Below, piece after piece: positions 52,076 through 60,040 of a DNA stretch of 64,000 nucleotides. Each line of letters begins with the position of its first letter. Position 1 is the stretch's first letter. Under the pieces are notes generated by a model that had not been told where the DNA came from, ran no database searches, and saw only the letters and a program-made list of their open reading frames with translations. The translations under genes were made by a program, and so were the position numbers. Origin of the DNA: Bacteroidaceae bacterium. GTDB lineage: Bacteria > Bacteroidota > Bacteroidia > Bacteroidales > Bacteroidaceae. The stretch lies in NCBI GenBank assembly GCA_024398715.1, contig JAKSIP010000001.1, forward strand, positions 124,001 through 188,000, written 5' to 3'.

Positions 52076-53386
52076 TTAGTCTGTTGTACCGTACAGTTCA
52101 AAAGGAGCTGAATCTGTAATGCGTACGTTATAAAAATTACCTGTTTCAAGTTTATGGTTTTCGCAGGGTATCAGAACCTCAGGGTCTACTTCCGGTGAGT
52201 CGAATTCGGTTCTTCCAACCCAGTAATCCCCTTCCCTGCGGTCAATTATTGTTTTTAAAGTCTGTCCAACCTTATCCTGGTTGATTTCATAGGATATATC
52301 CTGCTGGATTTCCATCAGGGCATCAAGACGCTGCTGTTTGACTTCTTCAGGAACATCGTCCTTATAGTGCATGGCTGAATATGTGCCGTCTACCTGACAA
52401 TAGGCAAATGCTCCCATACGTTCAAAACGCGAGGCGCGCACAAAATCCGCAAGCTGTTCAAAATCCCGTTCCGTTTCTCCAGGAAATCCTACCATAAGCG
52501 TGGTGCGCAGATGGATACCCGGTACTTTCTCACGAATGGCATGAATCAGATCAGATGTCTCTGTAGCAGTGATATTTCTGCGCATACGCTTGAGCACAGG
52601 ATTGCTTATATGCTGAAGGGCAAGGTCAAGATAACGGCATACATTGCTGTTGCTGTTTATGGCATCAAGCAACTCCATGGGGAAATTGTTTGGATATCCG
52701 TAATGCAGACGTATCCACTCAAGCCCGTTCAGATGGGCAAGACTGTCAACAAGTTCCGCAATATGGTAACGTTTGTCCTGATCATATCCGTAATAGGTAA
52801 GGTCCTGGGCAATAAGCTGGATTTCCTTGACTCCATTATCAATCAGGTACTTGGCTTCGTTTATTATATCTTGTTGGTTATAAGACTGATACTTGCCGGT
52901 CATTAAAGGAATTGCACAATACGCGCAACTGCGGTTGCACCCTTCTGCAATCTTGAGGTATGCGTAATGTTTTGGAGTGGTAATGATACGCCTTGGAGCA
53001 CTGCATGGACTGCCGGTTGCGCTATTCTCCTTTTTCAGGTCTTCTGCAAGGAGTGTCCAATCGAACTTTCCGTAGTAACGGTCAACCTGGGGAATCTCCT
53101 GCTCAAGTTCTGATTTGTATTTCTGTGACAGGCAACCCATAACGTACAGTTTTCTGATAATGCCCTGCTCTTTCATTGCAGCACATTCAAGAATGGTGTT
53201 GATGGATTCTTCCTGGGCATCGCCTATAAAACCGCAGGTATTGATTACCACAACGGGAGCGGTGACCTTGTCAGGGTCATGGTGCATAACGTAGCCGGCA
53301 GCGGATAGCATACCCATAAGTTTCTCCGAATCTACCAGATTCTTGGAGCAACCCAATGTTATGACATCTATCTGACTTTTACGCAT
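52076..53386 (-). CDS. rimO: Ribosomal protein S12 methylthiotransferase RimO
   Basis: 436 aa. The MTTase N-domain starts VITLGCSKNLVDSEKLMG, the radical-SAM CxxxCxxC cluster is CNRSCAYCAIP, and a TRAM domain closes the protein (GQTLKTIIDRREGDYWVGRTEFDSP). RimO adds a methylthio group to Asp89 of ribosomal protein S12. It sits in a translation-related minus-strand run (rimO, ftsY, rpm genes) and is 15 bp from ftsY. Confidence 0.95.
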   Translation of the reverse strand: MRKSQIDVITLGCSKNLVDSEKLMGMLSAAGYVMHHDPDKVTAPVVVINTCGFIGDAQEESINTILECAAMKEQGIIRKLYVMGCLSQKYKSELEQEIPQVDRYYGKFDWTLLAEDLKKENSATGSPCSAPRRIITTPKHYAYLKIAEGCNRSCAYCAIPLMTGKYQSYNQQDIINEAKYLIDNGVKEIQLIAQDLTYYGYDQDKRYHIAELVDSLAHLNGLEWIRLHYGYPNNFPMELLDAINSNSNVCRYLDLALQHISNPVLKRMRRNITATETSDLIHAIREKVPGIHLRTTLMVGFPGETERDFEQLADFVRASRFERMGAFAYCQVDGTYSAMHYKDDVPEEVKQQRLDALMEIQQDISYEINQDKVGQTLKTIIDRREGDYWVGRTEFDSPEVDPEVLIPCENHKLETGNFYNVRITDSAPFELYGTTD

Positions 53387-53400
53387 ATGCCGTGTCTCAG

Positions 53401-54360
53401 TTATGAAAACAATGAATCAACAAACTCTTCTCTGTTGAACAGCTGCAGGTCTTCCATTTTCTCTCCAAGTCCCACATACCTTACGGGTATCTTGAACTGG
53501 TCAGAAATGCCTATCACTACTCCACCATGTGCAGTGCCGTCAAGTTTGGTAATAGCCAGACTGGAAACCTGGGTGGCTTGAGTGAACTGCTTGGCCTGCT
53601 CAAATGCATTCTGACCGGTGGAGCCGTCAAGAACAAGAAGAACATCGTGCGGAGCACTGGGCACAACCTTTTTCATGACGTTCCTGATTTTGGTCAGTTC
53701 GTTCATAAGACCCACTTTGTTATGCAGACGGCCTGCCGTATCGATAAGAACAACCTGCGCTCCGGTTGATACCGCAGACTGTAATGTGTCAAACGCAACC
53801 GATGCCGGATCCGAGCCCATTTCCTGATGGATAACAGGGACACCGGTTCTTTTACCCCATTCAAGAAGTTGGTCAACTGCTGCGGCACGGAATGTATCGG
53901 CCGCACCAAGAACAACCTTGTAGCCGGCCTTCTTGTACTGGTATGCAAGTTTTCCTATTGTTGTTGTCTTGCCAACACCGTTTACACCTACCACCAGTAC
54001 AACGTATGGACCGCTGATACCTTCAGGTATTTTGAATTCACCGTTTTCAGAAGATACAGAACCGTTTTCCTGCAACAGAGCGGCTATTTCTTCTTTAAGT
54101 ATTGAATTCAATTCTGATGTTCCTACATATTTGTCTTTGGCTACTCTTTCTTCAATACGCTTGATTATACGTAATGTGGTTTCAACGCCAACATCGCTGG
54201 TAATAAGAACTTCTTCCAGATTATCCAGAACTTCATCGTCAACTTTGCTCTTACCTGCAATGGCATGACCCAGTTTGGAAAAAATAGATGTCTTGCTTTT
54301 TTCCAAGCCTTTGTCCAAAACCTCTTTTTTATCTTTAGAAAATATAGAAAACAGTCCCAT
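53401..54360 (-). CDS. ftsY: Signal recognition particle receptor FtsY
   Basis: 319 aa. The SRP-type GTPase NG domain is complete: VVGVNGVGKTTTIGKLA (G1), GAADTFRAAAVDQL (I-box), VLIDTAGRLHNK (G3), AITKLDGTAHGG (G4). It lacks the long acidic A domain of E. coli FtsY, which is normal for Bacteroidetes. It docks ribosome-nascent-chain complexes at the inner membrane. A strong terminator upstream separates it from the ribosomal-protein genes. Confidence 0.96.
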   Translation of the reverse strand: MGLFSIFSKDKKEVLDKGLEKSKTSIFSKLGHAIAGKSKVDDEVLDNLEEVLITSDVGVETTLRIIKRIEERVAKDKYVGTSELNSILKEEIAALLQENGSVSSENGEFKIPEGISGPYVVLVVGVNGVGKTTTIGKLAYQYKKAGYKVVLGAADTFRAAAVDQLLEWGKRTGVPVIHQEMGSDPASVAFDTLQSAVSTGAQVVLIDTAGRLHNKVGLMNELTKIRNVMKKVVPSAPHDVLLVLDGSTGQNAFEQAKQFTQATQVSSLAITKLDGTAHGGVVIGISDQFKIPVRYVGLGEKMEDLQLFNREEFVDSLFS

Positions 54361-54425
54361 TTTTCATCAATCTGTTCAAATTTCACAAAAATACAAAAAA
54401 ACTCTCTTTTATCCGACCGTTAAGA

Positions 54426-54460
54426 CAAAAAAAAGTGAGAAGCCATGGACTTCTCACTTT
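54426..54460 (-). terminator. Terminator behind rpmB-rpmG-DUF4295
   Basis: AAAGTGAGAAG (54432-54442) pairs perfectly over 11 bp with CTTCTCACTTT (54450-54460), 7-nt loop. On the minus strand the stem is followed by a run of T (the A run at 54426-54434). Confidence 0.85.
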
Positions 54461-54488
54461 AATGGGATTGTATTGGAATATTTCCTAT

Positions 54489-54635
54489 TTACTTGATGGC
54501 AGCTTTGAGCTGGTCGTCAGAAACAATTGATTCCTCAAATACGTAAGCACCAGTCTTTGGTGACTTAACCATTTTAATCAGTTTGGCCATTGAGACCTTA
54601 CCTGTACGCAGGGTTGCAACAACTTTTTTTGCCAT
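54489..54635 (-). CDS. DUF4295 small ribosome-linked protein
   Basis: 48 aa, too short for ordinary gene calling. It reads MAKKVVATLRTGKVSMAKLI, continues KMVKSPKTGAYVFEESIVSD and ends LKAAIK. It is a Bacteroidetes-specific short basic protein consistently found behind rpmG, assumed to be ribosome associated. It starts 14 bp after rpmG, and the strong terminator lies about 30 bp behind its stop. Confidence 0.85.
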   Translation of the reverse strand: MAKKVVATLRTGKVSMAKLIKMVKSPKTGAYVFEESIVSDDQLKAAIK

Positions 54636-54649
54636 AGTGCTATATCGTA

Positions 54650-54838
54650 TTACTTGATTTCACGATGAATTGTCATTCTCTTGAGAATTGGGTTGTACTT
54701 CTTCAACTCAAGTCTTTCCGGAGTATTTTTTCTGTTCTTAGTGGTAACATAACGTGAAGTGCCCGGCATACCACTATCTTTCATTTCAGTGCATTCCAAG
54801 ATGACCTGAACGCGATTTCCTTTTACTTTCTTAGCCAT
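54650..54838 (-). CDS. rpmG: 50S ribosomal protein L33
   Basis: 62 aa. Pattern [18 protein letters not shown], then [21 protein letters not shown] and [14 protein letters not shown], typical of L33 proteins that lack the zinc-binding cysteines. It lies between rpmB (15 bp) and the DUF4295 gene. Confidence 0.95.
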   Translation of the reverse strand: MAKKVKGNRVQVILECTEMKDSGMPGTSRYVTTKNRKNTPERLELKKYNPILKRMTIHREIK

Positions 54839-54853
54839 GATAAAACTCCTTAA

Positions 54854-55114
54854 TTAAGCAATGATTTTAATGCTTTTCCAATCACAATAACCTTTGGCGA
54901 CTGCTTCTTTAAGTGCGGCATCAAGACCCAACTTGTTGATGGTTCTAAGACCTGCAGCGCTGAGGCGAAGGCTAATCCAGCAATCTTCCTCTACATAGTA
55001 GAACTTCTTGGTGAACAGGTTTACATCGAATGTTCTCTTTGTTCTTCTTTTAGAGTGAGAAACATTGTTGCCAACCATAGCCTTCTTTCCGGTAATTTGA
55101 CAAATTCTCGACAT
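54854..55114 (-). CDS. rpmB: 50S ribosomal protein L28
   Basis: 86 aa. Starts [22 protein letters not shown], followed by the basic [17 protein letters not shown] and the C-terminal helix region, as in L28 proteins. First gene of the ribosomal unit, driven by the promoter at 55163-55194. Confidence 0.96.
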   Translation of the reverse strand: MSRICQITGKKAMVGNNVSHSKRRTKRTFDVNLFTKKFYYVEEDCWISLRLSAAGLRTINKLGLDAALKEAVAKGYCDWKSIKIIA

Positions 55115-55162
55115 TTCTATCTATTTTTTTGTAGTTTGAACTCTTGTTCCAAAATCGGTGTG

Positions 55163-55194
55163 CAAAGTAACTGCTTTTTTTTGTTATTTCCAAA
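55163..55194 (-). promoter_or_regulatory. Promoter of the rpmB operon
   Basis: On the minus strand TTTG (55191-55194), an exact 20-nt spacer and TTACTTTG (55163-55170, one mismatch to TAnnTTTG) lie about 48 bp ahead of rpmB. One of the clearest promoters in the window. Confidence 0.65.
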
Positions 55195-55236
55195 TAAATT
55201 AGGAAAAAATCCCAAAAAAAATGAATATAAATAATG

Positions 55237-56259
55237 CTACAATACCGTATTTGCAAAAATGGGTACGTCAATGTTGCAGAAATCCTTGTCCAGCAGTTTG
55301 AAATAACCCGTCATGGCAATCATGGCAGCGTTATCGGTAGTGTATGAAAACTTTGGAATATATACGTTCCATCCGAATCTTTTCGCATGGTCAAGGAAAG
55401 CGTTTCTGAGTCCCGTATTGGCACTCACGCCTCCGGCAAGCGCAACTTCTTTAATACCCGTCTCCTTTACGACAGCACGCAGATTCTTCATAAGTATTTC
55501 CGCAATTGTACGTTCAAGACTGGCTGCCAGATCAGCTTTGTTCTTTTCAATGAAATCGGGATCCTGAGCCACCTTGTCGCGTAAAGTATAAAGGAACGAT
55601 GTCTTGAGACCGCTGAAACTGTAGTCGTAACCGGGAACATGCGGTTTGGCAAATTCAAAAGCCTTGGGATTTCCCTGGCGCGCAAGTTTGTCAATGATAG
55701 GACCGCCCGGATATCCAAGCCCCATAACCTTGGAACACTTGTCAATAGCCTCGCCGGCGGCATCGTCTATGGTCTGTCCGATAATGGTCATCTTATTGTA
55801 TGCGTCAACACGGACAATTTGGGAGTTTCCGCCTGAAACAAGCAGGCAGATGAACGGGAAATCAGGAGATTTGTGGTCATCGTCGGCCGTGCGTACAAAA
55901 TGGGCCATGATATGTCCCTGCAGGTGGTTGACCTCTATCATGGGAATATTGAGCGAACGGGCAAAGCCTTTGGCGAAAGACACTCCCACAAGCAGCGAAC
56001 CCATAAGTCCCGGACCTCTTGTAAATGCTACCGCACTGAGATGCTCCGGCTTGACGCCCGCGCGTTTGAGCGCTGTATCCACAACCGGCACAATATTCTG
56101 CTGGTGGGCGCGCGATGCCAGCTCCGGCACTACCCCGCCGTATTCCATGTGGACATTCTGACTTGCAACTACGTTTGAAAGGAGAATGCCGTCTTTTATG
56201 ACTGCGGCTCCGGTATCGTCGCAACTGGATTCTATTCCTAGTACTATTTTTTCTTCCAC
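55237..56259 (-). CDS. tsaD: tRNA N6-adenosine threonylcarbamoyltransferase TsaD
   Basis: 340 aa from GTG at 56259, the usual TsaD length. Marks: VLGIESSCDDTGAAV, GGVVPELASRAHQQN (metal-binding His), SGLKTSFLYTLR and the nucleotide-binding GGVSANTGLRNAF. TsaD forms threonylcarbamoyl-adenosine at position 37 of ANN-decoding tRNAs with TsaB/C/E. A TTG start at 56292 is open, but the perfect -7 box at 56280-56287 lies downstream of it, so the GTG start is preferred. Divergent from the PaaK gene. Confidence 0.94.
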   Translation of the reverse strand: MEEKIVLGIESSCDDTGAAVIKDGILLSNVVASQNVHMEYGGVVPELASRAHQQNIVPVVDTALKRAGVKPEHLSAVAFTRGPGLMGSLLVGVSFAKGFARSLNIPMIEVNHLQGHIMAHFVRTADDDHKSPDFPFICLLVSGGNSQIVRVDAYNKMTIIGQTIDDAAGEAIDKCSKVMGLGYPGGPIIDKLARQGNPKAFEFAKPHVPGYDYSFSGLKTSFLYTLRDKVAQDPDFIEKNKADLAASLERTIAEILMKNLRAVVKETGIKEVALAGGVSANTGLRNAFLDHAKRFGWNVYIPKFSYTTDNAAMIAMTGYFKLLDKDFCNIDVPIFANTVL

Positions 56260-56279
56260 TTCAATATTGAAATTTACCG

Positions 56280-56287
56280 CAAAGGTA
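56280..56287 (-). promoter_or_regulatory. -7 box of tsaD
   Basis: Minus-strand TACCTTTG matches TAnnTTTG exactly and would give a leader of about 14 nt before the GTG start at 56259. Confidence 0.55.
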
Positions 56288-56353
56288 CTCAATATTGGGT
56301 TATGTTATCTTAAAATTACCTTGGAAAGTTAGACAAGATTCTATAAAAATGAG

Positions 56354-56361
56354 TAATTTTG
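56354..56361 (+). promoter_or_regulatory. -7 box of the paaK-like gene
   Basis: TAATTTTG is a perfect TAnnTTTG. It lies 28 bp ahead of the ATG at 56390, which argues against the in-frame TTG at 56369 as a start. No clear -33 element. Confidence 0.5.
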
Positions 56362-56389
56362 CGGCACATTGTATAATCTTAATGAAAAA

Positions 56390-57694
56390 ATGATCTGGAA
56401 CAAAGAGCATGAGTGTATGTCTCGCGAGGAATTGCGCGAACTCCAAAGCAGAAAACTTGTACGTATGGTTGAACATGTCTATAACAACAGTCCGTTCTAC
56501 CGTGCACTATTTGACTCTCACGGAGTACACCCCAGCGATATCCGTTCCATTGACGATATTACAAAACTTCCGTTCACAGTCAAAAAGGATCTGCGTGACA
56601 ACTACCCTTTCGGTATGATGTCTGTGCCGATGTCTGACATTATCCGTCTGCATGCATCAAGCGGAACCACAGGCAAACCTATTGTGGTAGGTTATACCCA
56701 GCAGGATCTGGATAATTGGGAAGAGTGTGTTGCACGCTGTCTTACCGCCTACGGTTTCTCCAAAAACGACATCATTCAGGTTTCATACGGATACGGCCTG
56801 TTTACAGGCGGACTGGGCGCACACGCCGGTGTTCAGAAAATTGGAGCTACGGTAGTTCCTATGAGCAGCGGAAATACGCAGAAACAGATTCAGATCATGC
56901 AGGATTTTGGTGTTACCGGTCTGTGCTGTACTCCGTCTTACGCATTGTTCATGGCAGAAGAGATTGCCAAACTTGGCCTTGACACAAACAAGGACCTGAA
57001 ACTCAAGGTTGGCGTATTCGGTGCCGAGCCTTGGACCAATTCAATGCGCCAGGAACTCCAGAACAAGCTTGGAATCAAAGCTTACGATATTTACGGACTT
57101 ACAGAGATAAGCGGTCCCGGTGTGGGCGGTGAGTGTGAATGCCAGAACGGCACACATATCTGGGAAGACTTCTTCTATCCGGAGATTGTTGATCCGAATA
57201 CGCTTGAGACTGTTGAACCGGGTCAGGTTGGCGAACTTGTCTTCACCACTCTTGACAAATGGGGCATGCCAATGATCCGTTACCGTACGCGTGACCTTAC
57301 AAGCCTTAACTACGGACAGTGCGAGTGCGGCCGTACAATGGTACGCATGAGCAAGATACTTGGCCGCAGCGATGATATGCTCATTATTCGCGGAGTAAAT
57401 GTATTCCCGTCACAGATAGAGTCTATCCTGCTTGAGTTCAAGCAGTTCCAGCCATACTTCCTGATAGAGGTTGACCGCATTGGCAATACAGACACGTTTG
57501 ATATTCATGTTGAACTTATGCCCGATGCCTACTCAGACCAGATTTCCGTCTATATGGAATACACCAAGGCTCTTTCAGGCCGTATTCAGAGTGTTGTAGG
57601 TATCCGTCCAAGCATCAAGATTGCCGAACCCGGTTCAATAGAGCGTTCTACCGGCAAGGCAAAGCGTGCCATTGACCACCGTATATTCAAATAA
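56390..57694 (+). CDS. PaaK-family phenylacetate-CoA ligase-like enzyme
   Basis: 434 aa. An AMP-forming adenylate-forming ligase: LHASSGTTGKPIVVGYT is the P-loop, SYGYGLFTGGLG and IYGLTEISGPGVGGECE are the substrate and A8-type blocks, and RSDDMLIIRGVNVFPSQIE is the conserved C-terminal motif. PaaK homologues in Bacteroidetes lack the rest of the phenylacetate pathway and usually sit beside a tandem-ACT gene, exactly as here (19 bp downstream), so the true substrate may be another aromatic or branched acid, and the ACT protein may be its sensor. Confidence 0.88.
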   Translation: MIWNKEHECMSREELRELQSRKLVRMVEHVYNNSPFYRALFDSHGVHPSDIRSIDDITKLPFTVKKDLRDNYPFGMMSVPMSDIIRLHASSGTTGKPIVVGYTQQDLDNWEECVARCLTAYGFSKNDIIQVSYGYGLFTGGLGAHAGVQKIGATVVPMSSGNTQKQIQIMQDFGVTGLCCTPSYALFMAEEIAKLGLDTNKDLKLKVGVFGAEPWTNSMRQELQNKLGIKAYDIYGLTEISGPGVGGECECQNGTHIWEDFFYPEIVDPNTLETVEPGQVGELVFTTLDKWGMPMIRYRTRDLTSLNYGQCECGRTMVRMSKILGRSDDMLIIRGVNVFPSQIESILLEFKQFQPYFLIEVDRIGNTDTFDIHVELMPDAYSDQISVYMEYTKALSGRIQSVVGIRPSIKIAEPGSIERSTGKAKRAIDHRIFK

Positions 57695-57713
57695 CCGTTA
57701 ACCGTTAAACTAT

Positions 57714-58100
57714 ATGTTAGTAGAACAGATTTCAGCATTTTTGGAGAACAAACCCGGCAGATTTGCCTTTATCTCCAAGGTATTGGGCGAGAATGGTATC
57801 AATATGCATGCGTTTACAGTTTCGGAATCTGCAAAATTCGGAATTGCACATATAATAGTTGATAACCCGCAGCGCGCCAACAGCATTCTGCTAGAGAACA
57901 ATATCGGCGTTCACGTTTCAAAGGTGGTGCGTCTGGATATTTCGGACCGTCCAGGAGAGATGTCAAAGATTCTGAAACTTCTTGCTGACAACAATATTTC
58001 CGTGGAATATATGTACGCTTATGCCGATGCCAATAACGCACATGTCTTTCTGCGTACTGACAATCTGGAACTGGCAGATTCTATTCTTTCAAAACTTTGA
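57714..58100 (+). CDS. Tandem ACT-domain protein
   Basis: 128 aa, two ACT domains: LVEQISAFLENKPGRFAFISKVLGENGINMHAFTV and VSKVVRLDISDRPGEMSKILKLLADNNISVEYMYAY. ACT domains bind amino acids or related ligands. It is encoded behind the PaaK-like ligase and probably regulates it or senses its product. Its last 20 bp overlap the convergent C10 peptidase gene. Confidence 0.88.
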   Translation: MLVEQISAFLENKPGRFAFISKVLGENGINMHAFTVSESAKFGIAHIIVDNPQRANSILLENNIGVHVSKVVRLDISDRPGEMSKILKLLADNNISVEYMYAYADANNAHVFLRTDNLELADSILSKL

Positions 58101-60027
58101 TTCCGTCATTGATATAAATACCCGGTGCAACGGCCGATTGTATCCGGTATCCGTTCAGATTGTAGGTCTTGTTGTCTGAATGTTCTGCAGGTATGGTCTC
58201 CGCGCCTGTTGTTGTCCATTCTTTGAAATTCAGCGTAATGTTGGGATTGTCTGACATAGACAATATCAAGAATACAGGATTATACCCCACTTTCTTGCCC
58301 TGCTTATAGTATTCTAAAAAGTTGGTTTCGATAATCAAGTCGTCAGAGCTGCCTACTGTTACCTGAATGGAATCTGTATTTTTGAAAAAAACAGCATCTG
58401 ACGGTTGTACCTTAACATAGAAAGGCATTCCAAAGACAACTTTTGTCTGTCCTTCAGGATACAGGGATGCCTTTATGCTGCTGCCGTTGTATTCGTAGGT
58501 TATATTATGATACTTCAAAGTGTTGTCATATGCCGGAATCCAAGCGTGCCTGTTCTGACTGTTGTCTCCGAATGCGTAATCTACAATTTCTGTACTGTAG
58601 TCATAAGGGTCATATGTGACCAAGCCTATATAATCTGTCGGATCTGCATTTTTAAGGGACAGACAGTTGTCTCTAAAACAATAACTATAGACAGTGGATT
58701 CTTTCAATTTTCCGATTGTAGCAAGACGTTCCTTTACAACCAGATTGGAGTCCAAAAGTGCAAGGTAAACAGTTCTTTCTTCCAATGCGGTAATATCTTT
58801 TACGCATACATTGAAAGGAATACCTTTTCTGACTGTTTTTTCATCTGCCGATATTGCTGTGTGATCGTTATCTGCAAAAACGGGAGAATAGACATATTTA
58901 CGGTTGCTCCTGTCCGGTTCAATGTGGATTATGGCCTGTTGTCCATAGGAAAAATCAAACTTGTTTGTCTCAAATACCAGATTCGACAATATGAAATATC
59001 CGTTTTCTTTTCCGTTCCAGCCAAAATTGACATGGTAAAACGCATTGTCATAACCGTCAACAACAAAAGCATGACCGTTGGAACCGTTGCTGTCGTGACC
59101 TGAATACAATACTGGCCTGTTATTGTCTATCTCAACATGAAGAATACTGTCCCATGCCTGGTCAGAGTAATATTTTTTATCAATCAATGCTGTCCTTTTG
59201 TATTTGAAATATCTTGACAGTACGTTTGTGAGGTCGTAGGAACTGCTCCCGCTCCCGCCCTTTTCTGCAGAATTGAAATCAGTATTGGAACAAACGCTGA
59301 CATCGTACAGAAGGTCAGATAAGGCTTTGACAGATTGGCTGTTGTATGACTGCTGTGTGAAAACAGGCATGTTGTCCCAATCATAATAAGTGTTCAAGGT
59401 TGTTGACAATGATTTCTTCATTTCTTTGTTCCATACAGAGTGTTGTCCCTGCCCAACATCCGGCCAGTTATGGTATTTCATAATAATGGCAGCAGCCGTT
59501 GCTCCGCAGCCTGTTATGAAATTAACCGGCAGTTTGTAGTTGAAAGGATAATTCTGTCCCCACTCTGCCGTTTGCAGCAAACGCTGTCCGGTAAAAGTTC
59601 TGGCCGATGTCTTTGCTTGTTGCAGGACAGAACCGGATACATCTTCCCAAACGGAACTTTTGAGTTCCTCCGTATAGTTGTCAATCAGATACTGCAAACC
59701 GTCTGATATGTTTTCAGGATCAAAACTGCCGCAGTTGCTCCAACCAAGAACGGAGACGGTGGCATCGGTTGCGGACATAATGATAAATCCAGAGTCATTT
59801 CCAAAGTTGAAAATATAAAATAACGGAACAGTACTGTTTCTTTTCCGGGCACATTGCTCCATTACCAGTTCCAGATCCAATGTTCCGGAACTGCCTTTGA
59901 CTTGAGGAATTTTGTTGCTGAGGAAATCACGGGCCAAATCCTGTGCCATCTGTTGGGAAACAACACCGGCATGAATACATATTGCAAAAGCCAGAGCAAA
60001 CAGACTGGCAAATAGTTTTCTGTTCAT
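58081..60027 (-). CDS. Secreted C10 (streptopain-like) cysteine peptidase
   Basis: 648 aa. Signal peptide MNRKLFASLFALAFAICIHA. A propeptide-like region to about residue 145 (with a second hydrophobic strand FIIMSATDATVSVLGW) precedes the C10 core: catalytic Cys174 in ITGCGATAAAIIMKYHNWP, which closely matches streptopain, and catalytic His319 in NGHAFVVDGYD, with FGWNGKENGYF behind. A C-terminal beta region (about 390-600) and a short terminal tail (LNGYRIQSAVAPGIYINDG) resemble the secretion/anchoring tails of Prevotella proteins. It degrades extracellular proteins; related gut and oral enzymes cleave immune proteins. Convergent with the ACT gene. Confidence 0.9.
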   Translation of the reverse strand: MNRKLFASLFALAFAICIHAGVVSQQMAQDLARDFLSNKIPQVKGSSGTLDLELVMEQCARKRNSTVPLFYIFNFGNDSGFIIMSATDATVSVLGWSNCGSFDPENISDGLQYLIDNYTEELKSSVWEDVSGSVLQQAKTSARTFTGQRLLQTAEWGQNYPFNYKLPVNFITGCGATAAAIIMKYHNWPDVGQGQHSVWNKEMKKSLSTTLNTYYDWDNMPVFTQQSYNSQSVKALSDLLYDVSVCSNTDFNSAEKGGSGSSSYDLTNVLSRYFKYKRTALIDKKYYSDQAWDSILHVEIDNNRPVLYSGHDSNGSNGHAFVVDGYDNAFYHVNFGWNGKENGYFILSNLVFETNKFDFSYGQQAIIHIEPDRSNRKYVYSPVFADNDHTAISADEKTVRKGIPFNVCVKDITALEERTVYLALLDSNLVVKERLATIGKLKESTVYSYCFRDNCLSLKNADPTDYIGLVTYDPYDYSTEIVDYAFGDNSQNRHAWIPAYDNTLKYHNITYEYNGSSIKASLYPEGQTKVVFGMPFYVKVQPSDAVFFKNTDSIQVTVGSSDDLIIETNFLEYYKQGKKVGYNPVFLILSMSDNPNITLNFKEWTTTGAETIPAEHSDNKTYNLNGYRIQSAVAPGIYINDGIKVLKE

Positions 60028-60040
60028 AATATTCTGAAGA

